From: Zygnema cylindricum
Taxonomy: Eukaryota; Streptophyta; Zygnematophyceae; Zygnematales; Zygnemataceae
Length of the DNA: 64,000 nucleotides
Direction: 5' to 3'
Assembly: GCA_037447655.1 (NCBI GenBank)
Contig: JBBHKE010000303.1
Coordinates: 391,465 to 455,464, forward strand
In this document: positions 55,199 through 64,000 of the stretch, piece by piece
How positions within the stretch are numbered: position 1 is the first letter of the stretch
How the letters are laid out: each line of letters starts with the position of its first letter
The notes under the pieces: model-generated
What the model was told of the DNA's origin: nothing
Database searches by the model: none
Seen by the model: only the letters and a program-made list of their open reading frames with translations
Program-made: the position numbers and the translations under genes

Positions 55199-56288
55199 CT
55201 TCATTTGCGCGCGTGTATTTTTATCTGTTTTAGAAAGAAGCCGCCGTTAGAGACGCCATAAATTCCGCCACTCGCCGCTAGTTCATTGCACTTTTCAGTT
55301 TTGCTTATTTTTCGCGCGTATTTTTATCTGTCCTCCACTCCGTGTGCAGAAGGAAGCCACCATTGGAGACGCCATACATAACGTCGCTCGCCGCTAGTTC
55401 GTTGCATTTTCCAGTTTTTTAGGGTGTTGAATATTTAGAAAATTGAAATTTTAAAGTCAAAATAAGGTACAATTTTTAAAAATTCCGAAATCGTTTGATG
55501 CGCAATGTACATAGTAATCGTTAGTTTAATCCGTGCGTGTTATGCGCATAGGATATCTATGAATTCAGTTAACTTTTTTTTTCTTAAACGCGTACCGGGC
55601 ACTGTGTAACAACATGATTTCAGTTAACATTTTTTTCTTAAATGTTTACCAGGCACAGAGTAACAACATAATTTTAGTTTAACTTTTTTTTTCTTAAATG
55701 CGTATCGGGCACCGGGTAACAACATGATTTAAGTTAACTTTTTTTTTCTTAAACTCGTACCGTGCATCGCGTAACAACATAAATTTCCAATGCGCATAAC
55801 ACGCACGGATTAAACTAACGATTAATACGTACAGTGCGCATCAAACGATTTCGGAATTTTTAAAAATCGTACCTTATTTTGACTTTAAAATTTCGAAAAA
55901 TATAACTATTCAACACCCTAAAAAACTGGAAAATGCAACGAACTAGCAGCGAGTGGCGGAATTTATGGCGTCTCCAACGAAGACTTTTGTTTGAAGACAT
56001 ATTGGAGGAAAAATAAAAATTCGCGCGCGCAAATGAAGCAAAAAGGCAAAACAGAAAAGTGAAACGAACTACATTAGCGTCGAGCGACGGAATTTACGAC
56101 GTCTCCAATGGCGTTTTCAGTCCGAAGACGGATTGGAGGACAAGTTAAAATACGCACGCGCAAATGAAGCATAACTGAAAAGTGCAACGAACTAGCGGTG
56201 AGCGGCGGATTTTACCGCGACTCTAATGGGGGCTCATTCTGAAGAGGGATTGGAAGACAGATAAAAATACGTGCGTGCAAATGAAGCA
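55199..56288. mobile_element. fold-back element with tandem units in both arms
   Basis: The left arm (55199-55556) is inverted relative to the right arm (55786-56288). Each arm carries tandem units of about 107-125 bp containing GAGACGCCATAAATTCCGCC and CGCTAGTTCnTTGCA; the left arm has two units and the right arm three. The inner parts (ACACCCTAAAAAACTGG and GCGCATAACACGCACGG) are also inverted. The centre, 55566-55785, is a four-copy tandem repeat of about 54 bp (AGTTAACTTTTTTTTTCTTA, CGGGCACnGnGTAACAACAT). No coding sequence. Confidence 0.85.
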
Positions 56289-57334
56289 ACGTCTTTTTTT
56301 ATGTCTGTACAATCTTCCGTACATTTTGAAAAGTAAGAAATTTACAAAATTTATGAAACAAGGGAATACTAAAGTCCAAATCCGTACGATTTGGACAACT
56401 ATTACTAAACTTGATTTCTCGCGACTACTCGTACTCGCCCTTACTTCAATAAGTACAAAATTACTGGTACATCTCCCTTATATTTCCACAATATCAAGAG
56501 CACAAAGTACAAAAATATTATATAGTATGGACACAACAATACAGCACTGTAGTGTATTGTTCTGAACTGTACATACAAAACCTTCAATTTTTTCGCCTTT
56601 TGCATACCCAACTGTACCAGATTTCTTTTTTCCTTTTTAATCACTCGTCTGAATCCGGTTGGCCCACAAGTTTTGCCACCCGACTCCGTTCCGGAGCCGA
56701 AGCAGCCCGCCAGGTACGGATCGCGTACGGATTCGGGTACCCAATTGCGACCTTTAAACAACACCTTTATACTTATTAGATTACACCTGTCTGATTCTCA
56801 AGGATATTGGGGAAACGCGCCAAGTGTCAACCGGAAACGATAGAAGAACAAAAGTCTTTGTTTTTGATGACATCCATTGAACTCTTCTTGTACGCTCAGT
56901 GAGAAACGTTAATGACGTAGACATTCTGCTTCATCGGGGATTAAGCCCTACCGCGCAATCTATAAGGATTACACTTAAAGTCTTGGTCCATCAAGCGTGT
57001 CCATTAGGGATTTCCAGTAATCGATACTAGCAGTAATATTTGTATTACTTCTGCCAGCAAGGCACCTATTGCTTACGTGGTGCATTGCGATTGGAACCAC
57101 GTAGGTTCCACCTCACCGGCCAGGAGTATTGAAAAATTCTAAAAGCACCAAATCTGAATGGCGTATGTACGGACAAACACAGATTAAAATATCTAAAGCC
57201 TTATGTGAATGAACAATTTGTACGTTCTTGTCATTTCGTTCTACCAACCTTTTTGAAATACATTTCAAAATGAAAATTTGTACTTTTATCGTTTGCCACT
57301 ATGTTTTAAAAGCAAAGTCTTTATAGAAATTAAA
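56289..57334. other. no gene seen
   Basis: Open frames up to 107 residues (minus 56441-56764) lack any recognised domain. A short repeat relative of 36540 and 36985 lies near 57040-57110. Confidence 0.45.
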
Positions 57335-58225
57335 TGTTTTTTTAGTATTTTTTAGGTTTTGAAAAAGATAAAATGCAGGAAAGAAGCAGAAGCAGTCTGC
57401 CTCTAACTCCTCTCTTTAGCTCCCACACTTGTTGCAATCACTCAAAGGTGGAGAGGGAGCTAGAACCATGACTGCTTATGCTATCCAGAGGGAGAGAGGC
57501 ACTAGTTTGGTAGATTTACTATAAAAGGTACTGGACGGACCTAGAGTTTGATCTTGTTACCTGCCAGCCGTCAAAGTTGCCAGTAGCCGGTAGCTTTATC
57601 CTATTAGTCTAAGACTAGTGCTAAGTGATATATGGTTTGATAGATATATAATTGTTAACACCTAGAGTAATTCATTTAAATGTTGAATATATTCCTAGTA
57701 CATAGAAACACTTCAAGTACAATACGGTTGTATGTATTTTATGAAACAGATACCGCGCATTTGTTTCGACCGTGAAACAAATACCGCGCGTCTATTTTCA
57801 ACGGCTAGAATTATAGCCGGTTTTTATCGAACGACCACCATAGGCGCCTCGATTGCGAAATAGGTACTTTTGGCCTCTAACAGTCATCGCCACGTCAAGT
57901 GAAACGTGGCGCGACAACATTGGATTGCGGCAAACTCTGGAGATTACGGGAAAATCCGGATATGGCATATGTCGACTTTTTGGCCATGTCGTACGATGGC
58001 TGTACGGAAAGTACACCGGCACCTGTAGTTTTCTGTACAACAAATTTTTTTGATTGGTGCCGTACGTCAGTAGATAGAGTTTTAGAGAGAGATAGGACTT
58101 AGAAAATTAAGTAGGTAGCCACCTCTCTCCGAGAGAGCTTCTATACAAAAGGTCATCTTTAACCACTCATAACTTACTGCTTACTAGAGCAAATTCAAAG
58201 ATTATGTTTGCTATCGACTCAGGGG
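57335..58225 (+). repeat. LTR-like repeat, copy 2; probable 5' LTR of copia remnant E
   Basis: Collinear with 2780-3655. It begins TGTTTTTTTAGTATTTTTTA and ends near the ATCGACTCAGGGGAGTC region. A copia gag follows within 130 bp, which is the expected place for a 5' LTR. Its first 25 bases also resemble the sequence starting at 63109. Confidence 0.65.
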
Positions 58226-58354
58226 AGTCTTGCCTTCACAACGGTGAAGGTTGTCAAAGTTTTAGATTGCCAAGGTGGCAGTTGTTCGTGGTGAAAAACA
58301 AAGGGGTTAGGGTTATCCTAGAAGTTTCGTATGAGCTGCCCATTCTAAGAACCT

Positions 58355-59374
58355 ATGGAGGTCTTAGAATTGCAAGTTACGGGCCCACCCTCTAGGGTGC
58401 CCATCTTCAATGTAACTGGCTTCATATTCTGCGAAAGTATGATGACAAGAGCTCTAAGTGAGAAAAGGTTTTGGGGAATAGTGAGTGGACGGGTGAGGCG
58501 TCTTGTTACTCTTAGCATCCCTCTAGGGTTTGGAGGAAACAAATTCACCGTAGATGTTGATCCATCCCAATAGAGGAGAAAAACGAAGGGGAGGTGGTGT
58601 ATAAAGGAAAGGAGAAGGAGACAGTCACACCAATAGCAACGGGTTCGGCATTCATGTCAATTATTTCGAGGAACGACGAGAATGATACCGATACATGGGA
58701 CTACAACAATATGGCGGCAAAACACTTCATCCTATGCCATCTTACTCAAAGGCTTGCATCTGCTCACTTGCATGTAGAGAGGGCATCCGATCTTTGGGTA
58801 GCTCTCATAAAGATTTACCAAAGTGGTTTGATTCAGCAACAGCAGTTGGTTGATCAAAAAATTGACGCATATGTATACAAAGGGGGGGAAGATGTTGGAT
58901 TTTTGTAATGAGCGCGCAACACTTTTCATGGAGCTAGAGAGTGTTTGAAAAGTTGAAACTGAAAAGATGAAGGTTAATTGCTTGCTCATGAAGTTACCAG
59001 ATGAGTTCGAGAACATAGTCAACTGTGTGTAGGACTTACCAAACTCAAGGTGGATATGGAATTCAATGGTAGGGATGATTTTCGTTTTGGAGAAGACAAT
59101 TGAGATCCAAAGAGGAGGAAAGAGTGGGCAAGCCTTGGTAGATGGGCCCAATTGGAGGAAGAAGGATTCCAAAAAACTGGTAAGAAATTATGGGGCGGGG
59201 GGGCAAAAAAATCAGACCGACAAGTTCGGACTGAGGGCTCTTATGGGTTTGTGCCACTTTTGTAAGAAACTAGAGCACTATATGGTGGAGTGCACTAAGC
59301 TAACCGAACTTTGGTTAAAGGTGGGGCAGATCAGTGGACCTCCAAGAGGAAAGAAAAAGGCTCTTGTGACTTAG
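58355..59374 (+). pseudogene. copia gag (remnant E)
   Basis: Starts with an open frame at 58355, shifts at about 58575, and continues with YNNMAAKHFILCHLTQRLAS, HVERASDLWVALIKIYQSGL, the gag UBN2-type core. After another frame change it reads NCLLMKLPDEFENIVN-like sequence, then the zinc knuckle CHFCKKLEHYMVEC at about 59250-59295 (CX2CX4HX4C). The nucleocapsid function is inferred from the family. Confidence 0.75.
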
Positions 59375-59413
59375 GTACACGAGGAGGAATTCGAGGACAA
59401 AGACAATGAGCTC

Positions 59414-59710
59414 TTGTTGGATGAGGAGTTGGAGGTGAGGACGAAGGTCGAAATTTCTCGAAAGAGGAAATGTGCTTTCGGAGGTTTGAAAAGTGTAGGA
59501 GGTTGGATTGTGGATTCGAGTGCCTCCATGCACATGTGTAAGGATAAACACCTTTTCACTAAGATGACAATGATTCCCACCGTAGAGATAGAGTATAGGG
59601 ATGGGAGGGTAGTCACTCCTACTATGGTAAGATCGGTAGATCTCAAAGTTTTAGTGGAGGGAAAGACATCCATAATGACATTCTTTGATGTGTTGTTTAT
59701 TCCCGAGTGA
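59414..59710 (+). pseudogene. copia protease (remnant E)
   Basis: Reads GGWIVDSSASMHMCKDKHLF, then KTSIMTFFDVLFIPE. The active-site triad D-S-G reads D-S-S. A stop at 59708-59710 comes before NKNLISTSLLDDKGI, which belongs to the same protein. Confidence 0.8.
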
Positions 59711-60305
59711 AACAAAAACCTCATCTCAACGTCTTTGTTAGATGATAAGGGTATCGAGACTAGCACTAGGAAGGGAACCTTTACTGTTAGCTTTGAGGAC
59801 GAAGTTTTTTTCACTGCTGAAAAAGGTAACCAAGGGATGTTTAGACTGATTTTAAGCAATGAAAAGAAGAAATTTTACTATGTTGGTGTTCATGATGTTA
59901 TGTTGTGGCATTAGAGGCTTGGACGTGTGCATTTAGATAATTTAAAAAAAATGAAAGAGATGGGAATAGTGGAAGGAATTCAGTTTGGAGAAAATGAAAA
60001 CCTGAGTGACTGTAGTGGTTGTGCTCAAGGTAAGGCACACATGTTACCCTTCCCAAAAGAAGCCACTTATAAAGGAGAAAAAGTGTTAGACTTAGTACAC
60101 AGTGATATTTGGGGACCGGCCAAAGTGCCCTCACTTTGTGGTAAGAGGATTATTATGACAGTCACTAACGAATTGTCTCGGTACTCAAGAGTGCAATTTT
60201 TGAAAAATTAATTAGAGGCCCAAGGTTTTTAAGGAATATTAAGCGTGGAGTGAGAAACTTCATGAAACCTCTATTAAGAGAGTAAGGAGTAATAATGGGG
60301 GAGAA
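59711..60305 (+). pseudogene. copia GAG-pre-integrase and integrase, first part (remnant E)
   Basis: Includes MLWH and RLGRVHLDNLKKMKEMGI separated by a stop, SDCSGCAQGKAHMLPFPKEA (zinc-binding C-C), VLDLVHSDIWGPAKVPSL (first catalytic Asp) and, in another frame, IKRVRSNNGGEYT (second Asp) up to 60310. There the LTR insertion begins. Confidence 0.8.
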
Positions 60306-60310
60306 TATAC

Positions 60311-61454
60311 TGTTGAAATTGAAAATCTTAATACTCACTAAATAGAGCTGTGAGGAGAGACCAAGTACTTAGAATATTTTTGGTCTATAAAGTTGTAATA
60401 CTTACCTCAGTTAGTGTGACAGTAGCAATAGTACTTTGTGAGTGAGATGTACTTCTGCAGGGACACGCGTCACAATACAAACATCATACAGGTTTCACGG
60501 AAAGGCGTCGACATACTTTACCACGCGTCACACATCGGACGAACACTATTGAAGAATCGGATGGACGGAGACTCAATCGGTTATCTAGGAGAATGATTTT
60601 TCGACATTCAACGATGATCGTAGATGTGAATCGAGTCAACGGACGAGAATCACACGGGACCACAAAGTGACTCATCAATTTGTACGACCTCAGGTGACAT
60701 GGACCACTTTATCGACAATCAGCTGGACGCTTGCATCCACCACTGACTAAACACCTGTACAGAAAACTATTTGTATATCTAAAGCACATTAGTTTGTAGC
60801 GTAGCGAATTAGAATTTAGTGTTCCACTAAGAATATTTTTGTATAGTAGTCAATTAGGGTTTGGACGTACTCGTAGTACAATAGCGTACTAGGTGTAGAA
60901 ATCTGATTAGTTAGTTTTCAGTAGATACTCTATGTGAGTATAAAAGTTTAGGACTTAGTCAAATTAGGATTATCATCTATTGAGATCTAACTCTCTAAGG
61001 GACAGTTTTTGGGAAACTTCCAAGTATTGTATCTTATGGTATACAAGTTCAATTGGGCTGCAATTTTGGGAATTGGCAGATTGCATGTGATACTGCATTA
61101 GTGTGGATTTTGGTGTTATTTGGAAAGTGTGAGTACTTTCTGTGTTGTATTAAAGTTGGCTCTTTGAAAGGATTTCTAGTAGTTTTTGCTGAAGTCTATG
61201 TCTACATCCACTACTACACCGCCAATCGCTATTAGAGTCAAGGATTAAATAGCGTCAAAAAAAAATAGCGTTATTGATTCAAATTTAGTACCTGAGACGT
61301 GGCAGATTGTGGTCCACCTACTTAAATAGAGTTATTAATTGTATTTCAGATTTTTTTTTTTGAAAAAAAGGCATCGAATTGGTGTTATATACTCTAATAG
61401 CTATTGGCGGTGTACTGCTGGATCTCCACTTGCAACTGTGGTTGTAGAACAACA
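60311..61454 (+). mobile_element. solo LTR inserted in the integrase of remnant E (1144 bp)
   Basis: Starts TGTTGAAATTGAAAATCTTA and ends GTAGAACAACA. Both flanks are TATAC (60306-60310 and 61455-61459), a perfect 5-bp target duplication. Removing it restores continuity of the integrase from NNGGEYT into TSNQFEDFLREDGV. No internal retroelement genes were found inside. Confidence 0.85.
61217..61412. mobile_element. TA-flanked MITE T1 nested in the solo LTR (196 bp)
   Basis: Ends CACCGCCAATCGCTATTAGA and the inverted CTAATAGCTATTGGCGGTG, flanked by TA at 61215-61216 and 61413-61414. It has T- and A-runs in the middle. It shows the third layer of insertion at this locus. Confidence 0.85.
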
Positions 61455-62014
61455 TATACCTCCAATCAATTTGAGGATTTTTTGCGAGAAGATGGAGTGC
61501 AACACCAAAAGACAGTTCCTGAAAATCATGAGCAGAATGGTGTAGCTAAGAGGTTAAAAAGAACACTAAGTGATACAGGCAGGAGTATGTTGTCAGATAA
61601 CAAGATAGGAAAGAGATTTTGTGCCGAAGCAATGAACTATGTTATTATTCTTAAGAATAGAGTTCTTACTTCAACGGTAAAAGGCCAAACACCTTATGAG
61701 AGATGGACTGGCCGCAAACAAAATGTTACACACTAAAAGGTTTTTGGTAGTCAAGTGTTCAGTCTAGACAGAGATCGGTCAAATAGGAAGTTAGATCCAA
61801 AAGAAAAACCAAGATATCTGTTAGGATATGATGAAGATCTAAAAGGATATAGAGTGTATGATCTCAAGAGAGAAGATATAATCGTAGTGAAGCATCTAGT
61901 GGTCATGGATGAAGGGAAATCTATAGATCGCTTTAATGATAGAAAAACAGTCAAAATCAGATTTGAGTCAGAAAATTGTGATCACTTTGAGCTTCCTAAC
62001 TATCTAAGTTTCTG
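61455..62014 (+). pseudogene. copia integrase, second part (remnant E)
   Basis: Continues TSNQFEDFLREDGVQHQKTV, PENHEQNGVAKRLKRTLSDT (the catalytic Glu position of the E..N motif reads Lys), KGQTPYERWTGRKQ and, past a TAA near 61736, VFGSQVFSLDRDRSNRKLDP and RYLLGYDEDLKGYRVYDL. The frame ends in a linker toward the reverse transcriptase. Confidence 0.8.
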
Positions 62015-62149
62015 AGAAGATGATGATCTTACAAATACGGATCAGATCAAAGAGGACACAGCCGTGGGACCCCTAGTAACAACTCCAACTGAAGCGGAAG
62101 ACGTGGTAGAAATAGACATCGGAATCGAGGGATAGGGGAGAAGTGGAAA

Positions 62150-63108
62150 CTGTTTGGAAAAATCCACGGGAGCCATCTATTCCGGCAACAAAGTTTGAGG
62201 GAGGAAGAAGAAGCAACAAAACAGTGCAAGAGAGACAAGTTACCAACAAGGTAACCAAATTGTTTCACCCCCATGAGCCTCAAACTTATAAAAAGGCAAT
62301 GAATTGTCTTGAAAGGAACCTATGGAATAAACCAATAACGAGGAGATGACTTTAATTATGGCTGCCGATACATGGGAATTGGTGGATTGTCCTCTTGACA
62401 GAAAGTCAATTGGGTTTAAGTGGGTATATAAATTGAAACTCAACCCCGATAACACCATTGAGCGCTACAAGGCTCGGTTAGTGGCTAAAGGATATACCTA
62501 GAAAGAAGGAATTGACTACGAGGAAGCTTTTGCTCCGGTCGTCAAGTTTCCCTCCATTCGGATACTTCTCAATATGGTTGCAGCAGAAGACATGGAAGTA
62601 CATCAGATGGACATCAAGACAGCCTTCCTACATGGAGAGGTGGAAGAGGAGATCTTTATGCGACAGCCCGAAAGATTTGTGGAACAAGGGGAGGAGAGTA
62701 AGGTATGCCGATCGATCAAATCTTTGTATGGGTTGAAACAGGCGCCTCGGCAATGAAAAAAAAAGCTCGATGAGTTTCTTACGAGTTTGGGATATATTGG
62801 GATCAACTCAGATCACTCAATTTATTTGTTTAAATATGAGAAAGGAGTTATCTTTATTGTTTTTTTTTTTTTTTTTGATGATTTGCTTGTTTTAAGTAAA
62901 TCTATGGATAAAATAAATAAGTTGAAAAATGATATAAAAGGAAGATTTGAGATGAAAGATATGGGAGAAACAAGGTATATTTTGGGAATTCAAGTAGAGA
63001 GAGACAAAGATAAAAAGATAATAAGATTAACTTAGAAAGAGGCCATTGGAAGCATGTTAGAAGGATTCCAAATGGACAAGGCTAATAGTTGTACCACTCC
63101 AGTGGAAT
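62150..63108 (+). pseudogene. copia reverse transcriptase (remnant E), truncated
   Basis: Shifted frames give HEPQTYKKAMN, TWELVDCPLDRKSIGFKW, KLNPDNTIERYKARLVAKGY, a stop, then EGIDYEEAFAPVVKFPSIRI, VHQMDIKTAFLHGEVEEEIF and KSLYGLKQAPRQ. The active site is FFFFFDDLLVLSKSMDK, with both Asp kept after a T-run of 18 bases that may have slipped. It continues to MKDMGETRYILGIQVERD and TTPVEL, then stops at the element starting near 63109. Confidence 0.85.
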
Positions 63109-63682
63109 TGTTAAAATGTGTGTATTTTTTAGGTCTGTATTTGTCTATGTTGAAAAGAAGTAATTAATATTCACTTTTTAATTTAGACTCTAGAGTGAAT
63201 AAAGAGAGAGAGAGAGTCACCATGACCGCCGCTATGTCCAAAATCCGCCAAAGATTCATTCGGGTTTGGCGGGGGCGACGTCGTACATCCGATCATGTAT
63301 TCTACACGGTAAGATTCGCGACTGCGAGCGCCGTTTGACTATAGATTTTTGTCAATTTTGGTGTGTTTAAGTGAAAGTGACGTTTGTGTGACACTTTTAT
63401 TAATCATTGAACCACGAACGTGTATCGTTTTGTTAATGCCTTAATGGTTAAGGCGTAGGTCTAGTAAGTACCCCGTAGGCTTAGGGTCAAATCGTGTTTA
63501 GGGCAACATTTTGGTAATCTATAAATCTGTCTGCCTGTCTGCCTCTTTCTTTCTGACTATGGCGGCAGCCATGGTGACTCTCTCTCTCTCTCTTCACTCT
63601 AGAGTATAAATTAAGAAGTGAATATTAATTACTTCTTTTCAACATAAACAAATACATACCTAAAAAATACACACATTTTAAC
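63109..63682. mobile_element. inverted-repeat element with ~120-bp ends and a tRNA-like centre
   Basis: The first 125 bp (TGTTAAAATGTGTGTATTTT ... GAGAGAGTCACCATG) are inverted at 63560-63682 (CATGGTGACTCTCTCTCTC ... ACACACATTTTAACA). The centre includes GCCTTAATGGTTAAGGC, GGGTCAAATCG and AGGGCA at about 63440-63510. These look like the A box and, more weakly, the B box of a tRNA-type promoter. The ends share a start with LTR-like copies at 2780 and 57335. It interrupts the reverse transcriptase of remnant E. Confidence 0.7.
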
Positions 63683-64000
63683 ACTCCCCTTATTTTCTCG
63701 TCTACTTTTCTTTCAACTCACACTTAATAACAAAACACATTTTTTTTCCTTTCCCTTTTTTTTTTCCCCTTATAAAACTTTAAGTGAATAGCCCCGTATT
63801 TGAAAGAGTGTATTAGATGAACCGAAATAATAATTGCATCACGCATTTTATTTTGCATGCCATTTTTCATAAATCCGGGCTTTTGGAGCAAGGACTTTAT
63901 CCACCTCATTCCTTTTTAATCCGAGCAAAATCCATATTCCCACTTGCATTTCAAATAGCCAGCCCCATCCCCAACGTGCAACACATACCCAGATGCTAAC
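63683..64000. other. no gene seen
   Basis: AT-rich flank with T-runs. The missing RNase H of remnant E does not resume here. Confidence 0.5.

Larger units (their letters stand above)
58226..63108 (+). mobile_element. Ty1/copia remnant E with nested insertions
   Basis: Gag, zinc knuckle, protease, GAG-pre-integrase, integrase and reverse transcriptase appear in order. The integrase is split by an 1144-bp LTR (60311-61454), which itself holds a 196-bp MITE. The reverse transcriptase is cut at about 63108 by an inverted-repeat element, and RNase H is absent. Stops at about 59372, 59710 and 59912 break the frames. Confidence 0.85.

Noticed and set aside
63437-63512. A tRNA gene
   Set aside because: The acceptor-like pairs TGCCTTA/TAGGGCA exist, but the D and anticodon arms do not fold properly and GCCTTAATGGTTAAGGC forms its own hairpin. 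Kept only as a tRNA-like promoter remnant.
1-64000. Bacterial or phage origin
   Set aside because: Spliceosomal introns, LTR retrotransposons, MITEs and the lack of operons exclude it.

Overview
The window looks like nuclear DNA of a streptophyte (a land plant or charophyte-grade green alga). Two host genes with GT-AG introns can be followed, and both belong to families typical of that lineage: cell-wall GH16 glycosidases and plant/fungal atypical dual-specificity phosphatases. The rest is mostly nested, decayed LTR retrotransposons, miniature inverted-repeat elements (MITEs), fold-back elements and simple repeats. The species cannot be named from the sequence. Base composition is AT-rich, with CpG-rich islands inside one LTR family.

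Layout. 0.2-2.8 kb: Ty1/copia remnant on the minus strand. 2.8-7.7 kb: LTR-like repeat and a plus-strand copia remnant. 8.1-10.5 kb: minus-strand copia remnant whose LTR holds a solo LTR. 10.5-11.5 and 22.2-22.6 kb: two halves of one plus-strand copia element. 11.5-22.2 kb: a Ty3/gypsy-like element inserted between those halves. 22.6-29 kb: LTRs, MITEs and repeats. 29.15-34.3 kb: a minus-strand host gene, intact on paper. 34.8-38.1 kb: Harbinger-like MITEs, one nested in another. 39.35-43.74 kb: a 4.4 kb imperfect palindrome. 45.9-51.1 kb: exons of a phosphatase gene on the minus strand. 51.4-54.4 kb: MITEs. 55.2-56.3 kb: fold-back element. 57.3-63.7 kb: plus-strand copia element with nested insertions.

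The strongest candidate for an unusual system is the gypsy-like element. Its order is gag (two zinc knuckles), aspartic protease, a complete set of C5 cytosine DNA methyltransferase motifs of the DNMT3/DRM type, reverse transcriptase/RNase H, integrase, and a PHD finger after the integrase C-terminus. A mobile element that carried both a chromatin mark writer and a putative reader is rare. This copy is dead: several stops and frameshifts, and the catalytic core of the reverse transcriptase is deleted. Its LTRs are CpG-dense, and its ends are permuted in a way that suggests insertion of a two-LTR circle. From memory, methyltransferase capture by LTR retrotransposons has been reported in a charophyte alga and in dinoflagellates; I cannot check whether this family is already known.

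The second highlight is the host gene at 29.15-34.3 kb. Eight exons join in frame into about 650 residues: signal peptide, acidic stretch, a helical region resembling a pectin methylesterase inhibitor, and two tandem GH16 domains made from a duplicated exon block. The first GH16 domain has lost its nucleophile, while the second keeps the full DEIDFE motif. The third is a phosphatase gene in which the exon with the HCxxGxxR catalytic loop could not be found.
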